Of a stretch of DNA of 9,414 nt, positions 1 through 6,863 are shown piece after piece. Position numbers and translations under genes: made by a program. Positions within the stretch are counted from its first letter, which is position 1, and each line of letters opens with the position of its first letter. The DNA comes from Endomicrobium sp. (GTDB taxonomy: Bacteria; Elusimicrobiota; Endomicrobiia; Endomicrobiales; Endomicrobiaceae), in the NCBI GenBank assembly GCA_031273645.1, contig JAISRM010000077.1, positions 1-9,414 on the forward strand, written 5' to 3'. Under the pieces are notes generated by a model. That model had not been told where the DNA came from. It did not search any database and saw only the letters and a program-made list of their open reading frames with translations.

Positions 1-169
1 GGGAATCCATGTTTAATATTAATATAGCTTCTCACATTATTTCTTTTAAAAACATAATGTAAAAAGAATTTTTTAGCAAACGTGGATTCCCGCTTTCGCG
101 GGAATGACAAACTGAAAGATATTTTGAGACGATAGACAGCGTCTGCAGACTGCGTCTGTTTTGTCTGTG

Positions 170-374
170 TCTGTCATTCCCATGAAAATGGGAATCCATG
201 TTTTATATTAATATAGTTTCTAACATTATTTCTTTTCAGACTGCGTCTGTTTTTATAAAACAGCCGAAGGCTGTAAAAAGATTTTTTAGCAAACGTGGAT
301 TCCCACCCGATAAAAACATTCGGGCGCAGGCTGCTTAGGAAGAACGAATATTAAAAACGCGGGAATGACAAACT
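170..374 (+). repeat. 205-bp inverted repeat, left arm
   Basis: The 205 bases from TCTGTCATTCCC to GGGAATGACAAACT recur as the reverse complement at 7186-7390, also 205 bases long. My hand alignment gives about nine mismatches and no gaps, or about 95 % identity. The two arms face each other across about 6.8 kb holding the hydrolase, the outer-membrane genes, the MATE gene and the tRNA. Confidence 0.85.
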
Positions 375-559
375 AAAAGACATTTTGAGACGATAGACAG
401 TGTCTGCAGACTGCGTCTGTTTTGTCTGTGTCTGTCCCATGAAAATGGGAATCCATGTTTAATATTAATATAGTTTCTCACATTATTTCTTTTCAGACTG
501 CGTCTGTTTTTATAAAACAGCCGAAGGCTGTCTGACAGAATTTTTTAGTAAACTTGGCA

Positions 560-599
560 AAGTCTGTCATTCCCGCGAAAGCGGGTTGATGACAGACTT
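560..599. repeat. Long perfect hairpin at edge of repeat cluster, possible 3' end for the hydrolase mRNA
   Basis: AAGTCTGTCAT (560-570) pairs perfectly with ATGACAGACTT (589-599), and an inner stem CCCGC/GCGGG lies at 572-576 and 581-585. The hairpin begins about 20 nt past the stop of the minus-strand hydrolase gene (stop at 620-622), so it would form in that transcript and could protect or end it. It lacks a strong U tract on the minus strand (only TTTGCC follows), so I call it a repeat-derived hairpin rather than a proven terminator. Confidence 0.55.
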
Positions 600-619
600 G
601 CATATTACGCCGTTAAAGT

Positions 620-1474
620 TTATCTGTAAGAGGGATTAAAAAAATATTTTCCGGCTGAGTCTTCTGATAAATATCCGACTCCCGGAAAAGGTATGTGCAT
701 GCCGGCTATTTTGGTTTTGCTTCTTGCGGCGTCTTTAAATATTTTCTTCCTTACGGCCGCAGCTTGTTTTGGATCTGAATCAAAAACAACAGATATTGAA
801 GGATCTATAGTTTGAACTTTTATATTGTGAACCAAATCGCCTATAACAAGAATTTTATCATCTCCGGAAGAAATTTCAAACATTGTGTGTCCGGGCGTAT
901 GTCCCGGGGCGCCTATGGCTTTTATTTCGGGAATTATGTTTTCATCCCATTCAAAAGTTTTAAGTTTGTCTGCGTAAACTGCTTTCAGCGTTCTTGCGGC
1001 GTTTTTCTCCGACGAAACGGCGTTAAGCCAATATCTTAATTCCTCAGCGGCGACATAAACTTGCGCAGACGTAAAAACCTTTTCGGCCTTCGGGCCGGCA
1101 AGACCTCCGATATGGTCTGAATGCATATGTGTTATTATAACGATATCCGTTGTATCGGGCGTTACTCCGGCAAGTTCAAGATTTTTAAGAAGATTGCCTC
1201 CGGAACCCGTTCCTGCGTCTATTAAAATCGTCTTATCTGCGGTTTTTACCACAAAAGCGTTTATCGAAGACGGGTTTTGATCGTCGTACATCGCTTTTTT
1301 AACCGCTTCGGCGGCGGGATTTAACAATATTGATTTGCCCATATTGGTGTTAATATCTTTAACCGAGATAAACTCAATCGAACCCACTTTGTACTTTCTG
1401 ATTTGCGAATCGTCGGCAAGAACAGGCGCGCACAAAAACGCCGACGCAATTAAATACATAAAAATTTTTTTCAT
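620..1474 (-). CDS. Secreted metallo-beta-lactamase-fold hydrolase (lactonase-like)
   Basis: This 284-residue protein is predicted to be a periplasmic MBL-fold metal-dependent hydrolase. Residues 1-20 form a signal peptide with likely cleavage after VLA. The full di-metal signature is visible: H116-M-H118-S-D120-H121, then H196 in GHTPGH, D213 in GDLVH and H260 in GMHIPFPG. This HxHxDH...H...D...H arrangement matches the AiiA-type lactonase/MBL hydrolase group, and GMHxPFPGxG is typical of a secreted branch of that group. The substrate cannot be read from sequence; acyl-homoserine lactones or other lactones and esters are possible. ATG is supported by AGGGGA about 6 nt upstream. A terminator-like hairpin lies between this gene and the upstream 1544-2830 gene, so it may be transcribed separately, although I see no clear promoter. 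Fold assignment is firm; reaction is not. Confidence 0.9.
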   Translation of the reverse strand: MKKIFMYLIASAFLCAPVLADDSQIRKYKVGSIEFISVKDINTNMGKSILLNPAAEAVKKAMYDDQNPSSINAFVVKTADKTILIDAGTGSGGNLLKNLELAGVTPDTTDIVIITHMHSDHIGGLAGPKAEKVFTSAQVYVAAEELRYWLNAVSSEKNAARTLKAVYADKLKTFEWDENIIPEIKAIGAPGHTPGHTMFEISSGDDKILVIGDLVHNIKVQTIDPSISVVFDSDPKQAAAVRKKIFKDAARSKTKIAGMHIPFPGVGYLSEDSAGKYFFNPSYR

Positions 1475-1500
1475 TATTTCCCCTATTTTTTAATAAATAA

Positions 1501-1525
1501 AAACAGCCGTTTCCGGCCGGTTTTA
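1501..1525 (-). terminator. Probable intrinsic terminator after the PorV-like gene
   Basis: Read on the minus strand, an interrupted stem forms from AAAAC and CGGC paired with GCCG and GTTTT, with a small internal loop. It is followed by TATTTATT, about 20 nt downstream of the stop at 1544. It separates this gene from the hydrolase gene. The stem is imperfect, so efficiency is uncertain. Confidence 0.5.
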
Positions 1526-1543
1526 TTTTACGTTTAAACAATT

Positions 1544-2830
1544 TTATTTTTTCTTTGCGCGGTTTAAAAGATATAAAGCCGGATCATAATCTCCCGCTTT
1601 ATGCTTGGTAGGCTGATAGTATTTCTTTTGAATCCCGGGATTTTCAAGAATGTATTTTGCCGCGTCAAAGTCGGTTTCTTCATGCTGCGCAGAAGAATTG
1701 ACGCCGTTTGCGCCGGAATTTGTATAAGAAGCGATTTCTGTTTCATCGATATTATCTTCATATATAAAATCAGATTTTTCCTGAGATAAAACGGCTTCAA
1801 ATTCATTTAGATTCCAATCAGTATCGGTCTTGCTTTCTTTGTCTGCGCCGCCGTTTTGATCAAATTCCTGCGTCCCTCCTTTTTCCTTAGCAAGCTGTTT
1901 TTCAAGTTTGATCTGATTATTAAAACGCTCGTTTTTTACCACATACTTTTTCACTTTATACGATAACGCCGCCATATGAAATCCGGGCCGGCCGTCTTTG
2001 CCTGCGACATAAGCATAATCTATTATCCACTTTCCCGAGCGTATTGCCGCGCCGCAGGAATAAGAATATTTATCCGATGAAAAGGCGTCGTATTCAAACC
2101 CCGCGCGCAAACTTAAAAAACGGTAAGAAAATTCCAGTCCGGTTTTTGGAATAATTTCAAACTCGCTTATTTTTTCCTGATACCCGCCGGCATAAAACGC
2201 AAAAGAAAAACCTTTTTTTAAATTTGCTTGCAACTGCGCGCCGACAGAAACCGAAGGTTCGATTTCATTGCCGGAAGCGTCGTAAAGGTTTCCCGCCAGA
2301 TTAAAAATTGAAGCTCCTAAACTTACCGGCCCAAAATCTGCAAGAACTCCAAAATCCGCGTTTAGCGCAGATGAAGACGAATCATAAGCCAAAGCCGGAC
2401 GCAGATATTTTACGTTCGTTCCAAAACTTACAAAACCAAAAGTTCTTGATAAATTAATATATGCCGCCATATCCCTTGAAGAAAAATCACCGGAAACGCC
2501 CAAAACGCCGCCGGCTCCCATATTAATGCCGTAAAACAAATCGGGATACAAAACGGAAAGAGAAGCAAAGGAAAGCTCTGAAATGTTTTTGCCGTTCTCA
2601 AAAGCTCCGCCATACATTATGCTTATTATAGGAATATCCGAAGCATAAGCGGGATTAGAGATTACGGAAAAAGCGTCGGTAACGGAATTGGCCGAATAGG
2701 CGTTTTGTAAAGACGCGGCTCTTACTGAGGGAAAAGAATTAAGAACTCCTGAAGACTCGTTCCGGAAAGCAAAACCGGAAGCGCAAAAAGAAAACAACAT
2801 TAAAGATACAATTGATATAGTTCTTCTCAT
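1544..2830 (-). CDS. PorV/PorQ-like outer-membrane barrel protein with DFDAA-motif C-terminal tail
   Basis: A 428-residue protein with an N-terminal signal peptide (about 1-21, SGFA). The segment at residues 36-63 (VRAASLQNAYSA...NPAYASD) is a diverged form of the start of PorV/PorQ-family barrels (aRaagMGgAf...NPA). Alternating amphipathic strands rich in Gly, Tyr and Phe run to about residue 295, as expected of an outer-membrane beta-barrel. Residues 296-428 form a polar, probably disordered tail holding two short motifs, DFDAAKYIL (387-395) and DYDPALYLL (414-422). These match the repeats of the upstream neighbour at 2908-4497. The gene lies 77 bp after that neighbour and has a TATAAT box of its own. 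No clear Shine-Dalgarno sequence precedes the ATG. Barrel class is likely, the exact family moderately so; the tail's function is unknown. Confidence 0.75.
   Translation of the reverse strand: MRRTISIVSLMLFSFCASGFAFRNESSGVLNSFPSVRAASLQNAYSANSVTDAFSVISNPAYASDIPIISIMYGGAFENGKNISELSFASLSVLYPDLFYGINMGAGGVLGVSGDFSSRDMAAYINLSRTFGFVSFGTNVKYLRPALAYDSSSSALNADFGVLADFGPVSLGASIFNLAGNLYDASGNEIEPSVSVGAQLQANLKKGFSFAFYAGGYQEKISEFEIIPKTGLEFSYRFLSLRAGFEYDAFSSDKYSYSCGAAIRSGKWIIDYAYVAGKDGRPGFHMAALSYKVKKYVVKNERFNNQIKLEKQLAKEKGGTQEFDQNGGADKESKTDTDWNLNEFEAVLSQEKSDFIYEDNIDETEIASYTNSGANGVNSSAQHEETDFDAAKYILENPGIQKKYYQPTKHKAGDYDPALYLLNRAKKK
1565..1672 (-). repeat. Two DFDAA-type motifs in the tail of the PorV-like protein
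   Basis: DFDAAKYIL is encoded at 1646-1672 and DYDPALYLL at 1565-1591, the second eight codons from the stop. Both share D-aromatic-D-A/P-A/L-x-Y-hydrophobic-L with the five linker repeats encoded at 3556-4107. Confidence 0.7.
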
Positions 2831-2859
2831 AATATAAAAAATACGTTTCAGCGTTTAGC

Positions 2860-2865
2860 ATTATA
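2860..2865 (-). promoter_or_regulatory. Candidate -10 box for the PorV-like gene
   Basis: TATAAT on the minus strand would start transcription near 2853, about 23 nt before the ATG at 2830. No good -35 hexamer is present at the right distance, so the gene may instead be read through from the 4497 operon. Confidence 0.35.
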
Positions 2866-2907
2866 ATAACCCGAAATTCATAAGATTGCCATTTTTATGC
2901 ATGTATT

Positions 2908-4497
2908 TTAAAACAAATAGCCGAAATAAAGTCCGATTTTTGAGAATTTCAAATCGCCGTTTAATTCGTCGTTTCCTAAACTGTACTTTAAATTTCCGCT
3001 GCTTGCCGAATAGAGAATCTGAAACACAAAATGCTTATAAGAAACTCCCGCGCCGCCGGCATAATATAATCCTCCTCTGGCTTCTTCCTGCCAGTACGGA
3101 GAGTCCGCTATTAAATGCGAATATCCCGCGTGCGCCGCAGCATAGACATGATAATCTTCGCCGCTTATTATGCGGGCTTTAACAACTGCATAGATCGGAA
3201 GAAAACTGTATCGTCCGGTTTCGTTAAAATGTCTCTGAAATTCATAACCTATGCCAAATCCCACTGCAACAATTTTGTTAAGATAGGCGTAATGTTCTGC
3301 CGCTACGCTTATTCCGTAATCGGAAGTTTCAGATAAAGACATATTTGAGCCGTTCATTTTTGCAGTCCCGTCAAAATTAACGGAACCCTTTAAATCAATG
3401 GCCATTGCGATTAAAGTTTCATTTTCAGGTTTGTCGGAAGGGTGGGAAGAATATTCGTAATCGTATTCTTTTACTTTATATTTGGACGCATCGTAAATTT
3501 TGTCGTCATGATCTTCAGCCGGCTGCGGTTCGGGTTCTTCGGCTGTTTTTACCTCTTGTCCCAAAAGAAAAGCCGCCGCGTCAAAATTGTCGTCGTCTGA
3601 AGACGAAGATTCCTTTGGCGAAGAAGAAGATTTTGAAGATGAAGAACCGCCCAACAAATATGCGGCGGCGTCAAAATTGTCGTCAGAAGAAGAAGCGGCC
3701 GGTTCTTTAGGCTCAGGCTTTGAAGAAGACGCGGGCGCATCTCCGCCTGAAAGCAAAAAAGCGGCGGCGTCAAAATCGCCGTCAGAACTTACTTTCCGTG
3801 ATTTTTTTTCTTTTTTAGCCGCCCGCGCAGACTTTGTCTGAGAAGACTTCGTCTGGACGGGTTCTTGCTGAACGGACGACGAAGATGCGGACGACGCAGA
3901 AGAACTTGCTGCAGAATTTCCAAGCAAATACGCCGCAGCGTCAAAATCGTCTGAGCTTTCAGCTGAAACGTCGTTTTTGTCAGACGGCTTAGCCGCCGAC
4001 GGCTTTGCCGACGCCTTCGCCGCAGAAGCGGGTTCTGCAGAGGTTTTTGCCTCTTGTTTTGAAGAGCCGCCGCCCAGCAAATATGCCGCAGCGTCAAAAT
4101 CGTCGTCGCTTGAAGGCTGGGCTGCTGAATTAGAAGCGCTGTCTGTATCCGTTACGCCGTAAACGATAACTCCGGATTTGTTGTCCGTAATGTGAGTTTC
4201 AGCCGAAGAAAAATCGGTTTTATTGCTGCTTGTAAACTGGGTTTTTGATTCCTGAACGCCGTAAGTGTCGGCAGCCTTTGGAGCGACTTTCTTTTTTGTC
4301 GCAGATATTTCCCATATGTCTTTTATAGCGACCGTTTTTTTCGTTCCGGAACCCGCGACGGCAATTGTAACCGAAGAAGTTGTTTCAGAAACTATTTTGC
4401 CGTTTATCTCATCGCCGTTTCTCAAATAAAAATATTCGGCATATACAAAACTGACCGCAAAAAAAGAAACAAGCAGCGCAACGAAAATTTTTCTCAT
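2908..4497 (-). CDS. Surface protein: small N-terminal domain, DFDAAAYLLG-repeat linker, C-terminal outer-membrane barrel
   Basis: A 529-residue protein with signal peptide 1-20 (SFVYA). Residues 21-68 (YFYLRNGDEINGKIVSE...) form a small beta-rich domain of the widespread LkNGdxixGkIvxet type, possibly an Sm/SH3-like fold. Residues 70-345 are low-complexity Ser/Ala/Lys/Pro/Asp linker with five near-identical motifs [DN]FDAAA[YF]LL[GS], F at 134, 185, 242, 275 and 305, plus a degenerate copy, YDASKYKV, near 335. Residues 360-529 show alternating strands and end in GYLF, a terminal aromatic as in BAM-inserted barrels; the size suits about eight strands. It is operonic with the gene at 4510-5163: 12 nt apart, with its GGAGAGGG Shine-Dalgarno overlapping that gene's stop region. 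I do not recognise the complete architecture; outer-membrane location is likely, function unknown. Confidence 0.75.
   Translation of the reverse strand: MRKIFVALLVSFFAVSFVYAEYFYLRNGDEINGKIVSETTSSVTIAVAGSGTKKTVAIKDIWEISATKKKVAPKAADTYGVQESKTQFTSSNKTDFSSAETHITDNKSGVIVYGVTDTDSASNSAAQPSSDDDFDAAAYLLGGGSSKQEAKTSAEPASAAKASAKPSAAKPSDKNDVSAESSDDFDAAAYLLGNSAASSSASSASSSSVQQEPVQTKSSQTKSARAAKKEKKSRKVSSDGDFDAAAFLLSGGDAPASSSKPEPKEPAASSSDDNFDAAAYLLGGSSSSKSSSSPKESSSSDDDNFDAAAFLLGQEVKTAEEPEPQPAEDHDDKIYDASKYKVKEYDYEYSSHPSDKPENETLIAMAIDLKGSVNFDGTAKMNGSNMSLSETSDYGISVAAEHYAYLNKIVAVGFGIGYEFQRHFNETGRYSFLPIYAVVKARIISGEDYHVYAAAHAGYSHLIADSPYWQEEARGGLYYAGGAGVSYKHFVFQILYSASSGNLKYSLGNDELNGDLKFSKIGLYFGYLF
3556..4107 (-). 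repeat. Five in-frame DFDAAAYLLG coding repeats
   Basis: Copies are encoded at about 4069-4107, 3916-3951, 3742-3783, 3646-3684 and 3556-3597. The aromatic-D-A-A-A-[YF]-L-L core is invariant apart from Y/F, while the spacers (about 20 to 47 residues) differ in length and sequence. Conservation of the peptide against a free-running linker suggests a functional short motif rather than simple tandem duplication. Confidence 0.85.
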
Positions 4498-4509
4498 ACA
4501 AACCCTCTC

Positions 4510-5163
4510 CTATTCATCTTTTATTATTTCGTTTTCTTTATACAGGACTTTTGAAGTAAGATTGCCCTTTGAGTCGTACTCTTTTACTAAACCGTCGAGC
4601 ATATCTTCTTTCATAAATCCGGAAAGCATTTTGACGCCGTTCTTATAATATCTCGTAACAGGCCCGTCGCGGTAAGCGTCTTTAAGCGCGGCCTCTTCAA
4701 ACAATTCGCCCGTATCGTAATAAAGACTGCTTGAACCGTTTCCTTTTGCATCCATTTTAATTTCCTGACGTTTTAAACCGTTAGGATAATATATCACATA
4801 TTCAGATTTGACAAGAGTTCTTCCCGCCCACTCGTTTTCGGTATGCGATTGTTTTATTCCGGTTTCATAATATTGGGTTTCTTCAAAAAGCAGATTAGAT
4901 TTGTAGGAAGCTTTGCTTTTAAGCTTGTCGGTCGGATAATATTCAAAAATATCGCCGTCAGGGATATTCCCTTTTACTCCCATAACTCTGCCGTCTATGT
5001 GATAAAATTCTTTTGCAAGTTCCGCGCCGGAATCGTCGAAAAAAGTCATCTCTTTTTTCGGATTGTCTTCATAATAGTGTGTCGCGGTAATTTTTCTGGT
5101 ATTTTCGGCATACAGCGCGCAAGATGCAATGCACAGTAACGCCGTTACAATTATCTTTTTCAC
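4510..5163 (-). CDS. Secreted MORN_2-repeat (YwqK-like) protein
   Basis: A 217-residue protein with signal peptide about 1-19 (CALYA). The rest is a run of roughly 20-residue repeats of the form xxxYYxxGxxxxExxxxxxxxxG: for example EYYPTDKLKSKASY (74-87), YYETGIKQSH, YYPNGLKRQE, YYDTGELFEE, YYKNGVKMLSG and EYDSKGNLTSK. This is the MORN_2 variant often annotated as YwqK-family antitoxin repeat; I see no toxin partner, so a scaffold or binding role at the envelope is more likely. The start codon is GTG (5161-5163), chosen because the signal peptide begins MKK there and a GGAG ribosome site (5171-5174) lies about 7 nt upstream. It is the first gene of the operon that continues into 2908-4497. 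Confidence 0.85.
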   Translation of the reverse strand: MKKIIVTALLCIASCALYAENTRKITATHYYEDNPKKEMTFFDDSGAELAKEFYHIDGRVMGVKGNIPDGDIFEYYPTDKLKSKASYKSNLLFEETQYYETGIKQSHTENEWAGRTLVKSEYVIYYPNGLKRQEIKMDAKGNGSSSLYYDTGELFEEAALKDAYRDGPVTRYYKNGVKMLSGFMKEDMLDGLVKEYDSKGNLTSKVLYKENEIIKDE

Positions 5164-5205
5164 AAGCAGGCTCCAGAAGAATTTAAGTTATGCGTCTTTC
5201 AGGAT

Positions 5206-5234
5206 ATAATAGCCTTTTTACTTTATATTTTCAA
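5206..5234 (-). promoter_or_regulatory. Sigma70-type promoter for the MORN_2/barrel operon
   Basis: On the minus strand TTGAAA (5229-5234) is followed by a 17-bp spacer and TATTAT (5206-5211). Transcription would begin near 5199, giving a leader of about 36 nt with the GGAG site before the GTG at 5163. It overlaps the opposing promoter of the MATE gene. Confidence 0.65.
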
Positions 5235-5249
5235 GTAAAATGCTATAAT
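5222..5249 (+). promoter_or_regulatory. Candidate promoter with extended -10 for the MATE gene
   Basis: TGC-TATAAT (5241-5249) is an extended -10 element; TTTATA (5222-5227) 16 bp upstream is a weak -35. The predicted start near 5256 falls only a few bases before the ATG at 5259. A second TATAAT lies at 5205-5210 and could serve instead, giving a leader of about 42 nt. Confidence 0.45.
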
Positions 5250-5258
5250 GCATTTATT

Positions 5259-6656
5259 ATGCGATTATCTTTATTAAAAAGAACGTGGAGAATGCCCGGA
5301 GGCTACTCTGAGTTCTTAAAAATAGCCGTTCCTCTTATCATTTCAACAGGCGCATGGGCTCTTCAAAATTTTATCAACAGATTCTTTCTTGCATGGCATT
5401 CGCAGGACGCTTTTGCCGCGTCGCTTCCAGCGGGAATGCTCGTATTGTCAATAATGAGCGTTTTTATAGGAACAGTTTCTTATATAGACGTCTTTATTTC
5501 GCAGTATTACGGCAAAAAAGAATATAAGTCTATAGGTCCGGCGGTATGGCAAAGTTTTTATCTGTCTTTTGCCGGAGCCGTCATTCTTATTTTGATGTCT
5601 TTTTTTTCGTCTGAAATATTTGATTTCGTAGGACATTCAAAAGAAGTGGCGGTTCAGGAAGCAAAATATTTTAAGATATTGTCGCTTGGAGCGTGGTCGG
5701 CCATTGCCGCTCCCGCCCTTGCCGGATTTTATGCCGGACGCGGAAAAACAAAGACAATCCTTCAAATAAATATCATAGGAATCGTGATAAACGCTGTCCT
5801 TGATTATATTCTTATTTTCGGCAATTTCGGATTTCCAAAACTCGGTATTGAAGGAGCGGCTCTTGCAAGCATTTTTGCAAGCATTGCGATGGACGCGATA
5901 TTTATCGTCCTTATACTTTCAAAGAAAAACAATAAAATATACAATACGAGAACGCTTAAACCCGACTTGGCGTTTATACGCAGATTATTGAAATTCGGAT
6001 TTCCAAACGGCGTGCAGTTTTTTTTCGACATGTCAAGTTTTACAATTTTCATACTTATAATGGGAACTCTCGGAAAACTTGAATTATCTGCTACAAATAT
6101 TGCCTTAAATATAAATCATCTTACCTTTATGCCTCTTATGGGGTTTGGCATTACCACTTCAATACTCGTAGGACATTATCTTGGAAAAAACAAAGCCTCA
6201 ATAGCGCAAATATGCGTAAAAACGGCGCTTAAGGTTGTTTATATTTATATAGCTTTTATCGTTTTGGCTTTTCTTTTTATACCTAACGCTTTTATTTATC
6301 CGTTTTCAAAAGGATCCGAATCCCTTATAATAGAACAGATACGCCCCATGACTGTAACGCTTTTGCGCTTTGTGGCTTTATATTCGCTTTTTGATCCGGC
6401 AAACATAATTTTTTCTTCCGCAATCAAAGGGGCAGGAGACACGGCTTTTGTTATGAAATTTCTTGCAGGCGCATCGGTATTCATTTGGGCAATTCCGGTT
6501 TATATAGTGGTAGTTAAACTTCATCTTGGCGTTTACGCCGGCTGGAGCATAACTGTGGCATACGCCCTTTTTCTTGCAGTGATATTTTATTTGAGATACA
6601 AAACGAACAAATGGAAAAAAATGAGAGTTATTGATATGGAAATTATTGACAATTAA
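5259..6656 (+). CDS. MATE-family multidrug/cation efflux transporter
   Basis: A polytopic inner-membrane protein of 465 residues from the ATG at 5259, with about 12 hydrophobic segments in two halves as in MATE antiporters, which export drugs or metabolites using Na+ or H+ gradients. Family landmarks are MPGGYSEFLKIAVPLIISTG near the N terminus, QYYGKKEY after helix 2, LDYILIFGNFGFPKLGIEGA after helix 5, VGHYLGKNK in the second half and IKGAGDT near the end. The reading frame is also open from an ATG at 5190 (488 residues). I prefer 5259 because the extra 23 residues are not typical and overlap both promoters; neither start has a good Shine-Dalgarno. It is divergent from the MORN_2 operon. 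The substrate cannot be predicted. Confidence 0.92.
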   Translation: MRLSLLKRTWRMPGGYSEFLKIAVPLIISTGAWALQNFINRFFLAWHSQDAFAASLPAGMLVLSIMSVFIGTVSYIDVFISQYYGKKEYKSIGPAVWQSFYLSFAGAVILILMSFFSSEIFDFVGHSKEVAVQEAKYFKILSLGAWSAIAAPALAGFYAGRGKTKTILQINIIGIVINAVLDYILIFGNFGFPKLGIEGAALASIFASIAMDAIFIVLILSKKNNKIYNTRTLKPDLAFIRRLLKFGFPNGVQFFFDMSSFTIFILIMGTLGKLELSATNIALNINHLTFMPLMGFGITTSILVGHYLGKNKASIAQICVKTALKVVYIYIAFIVLAFLFIPNAFIYPFSKGSESLIIEQIRPMTVTLLRFVALYSLFDPANIIFSSAIKGAGDTAFVMKFLAGASVFIWAIPVYIVVVKLHLGVYAGWSITVAYALFLAVIFYLRYKTNKWKKMRVIDMEIIDN

Positions 6657-6731
6657 ATGATACAATATGCGCAAATCCGGAAATCAGACAAAAATTTTTA
6701 GCTTGAAATTTAACAAAATATTGTCAGCGCC

Positions 6732-6751
6732 GGCCGGTTTATCCGGCTTTT
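6732..6751 (+). terminator. Probable terminator after the MATE gene
   Basis: GCCGG (6733-6737) and CCGGC (6743-6747) form a perfect stem around a TTTAT loop, followed by TTTT, about 75 nt after the stop. If it terminates, the tRNA just downstream needs a promoter that I cannot identify in the short gap. It may therefore be leaky or act mainly as a processing stem. Confidence 0.5.
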
Positions 6752-6760
6752 GCATTTAGA

Positions 6761-6844
6761 GCTGTGGTGGTGGAACGGCAGACACGCAGGTCTCAGAAGC
6801 CTGTCCCCGAAAGGGCGGTGCGGGTTCAAATCCCGCCCACAGCA
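6761..6844 (+). tRNA. tRNA-Leu (anticodon CAG)
   Basis: The 84-nt sequence folds into a class II tRNA. Acceptor stem is GCTGTGG (6761-6767) with CCACAGC (6837-6843) and discriminator A6844. Anticodon stem CAGGT/GCCTG encloses loop CTCAGAA, with CAG at 6794-6796 reading CUG. A variable arm contains CCC-GAAA-GGG, and the T arm is GCGGG-TTCAAAT-CCCGC. The 3' CCA is not encoded and must be added enzymatically. It is a single tRNA with no neighbouring RNA genes. Confidence 0.95.
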
Positions 6845-6863
6845 AATTTGAATTTCTCTCTTC

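Larger units (their letters stand above)
1..600. repeat. Modular palindromic repeat cluster A (three tandem copies), no gene
   Basis: This stretch holds no convincing gene. It consists of three successive copies of a repeat that begins GGGAATCCATGTTT, at 1, 190 and 447. Each continues through an AT-rich segment (ATATAGTTTCTNACATTATTTCTTTT), a CAGACTGCGTCTG mini-palindrome (absent in copy 1) and a TTTTTTAG segment. The copies are separated by ATTCCC...GGGAAT palindromes of two kinds: ATTCCCAT-GAAA-ATGGGAAT, and a CCCGC/GCGGG form. Copy 2 is longer because it carries an extra module around 302-360 that includes the hairpin CCCGA...TCGGG. The window opens inside the repeat, so the cluster probably extends further left. 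The ATTCCC-N8-GGGAAT core resembles small palindromic repeats such as dRS3 of Neisseria; homology to those is not claimed. Confidence 0.85.

Noticed and set aside
812..1039. Plus-strand reading frame opposite the hydrolase gene
   Set aside because: The opposite strand carries a full family-consistent protein with catalytic motifs; this frame shows no signal, domain or start signal.
1544..2830. PorV-like protein as a lipoprotein (Cys16)
   Set aside because: The residues before Cys16 (LFSF) do not fit a lipobox, and a better signal peptidase I site follows near residue 21.
3587..3841. Acidic plus-strand reading frame (84 codons, MSSSEDEDSFGEEE...)
   Set aside because: It is the complement of the low-complexity linker of the minus-strand gene; the acidic Ser/Glu-rich composition follows from that repeat and there is no ribosome site.
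4510..5163. YwqK-type antitoxin of a toxin-antitoxin pair
   Set aside because: The repeats match that family name, but the protein has a signal peptide and its neighbours are outer-membrane proteins, with no toxin-like gene beside it.
6378..6674. Minus-strand reading frame opposite the 3' end of the MATE gene
   Set aside because: It is an antisense shadow of conserved transporter sequence and has no coding features.
6761..6844. tRNA-Leu as an integration site (attB) for a mobile element
   Set aside because: No second copy of the tRNA 3' end and no integrase are found in the window; the adjacent repeats are not element ends that I can recognise.
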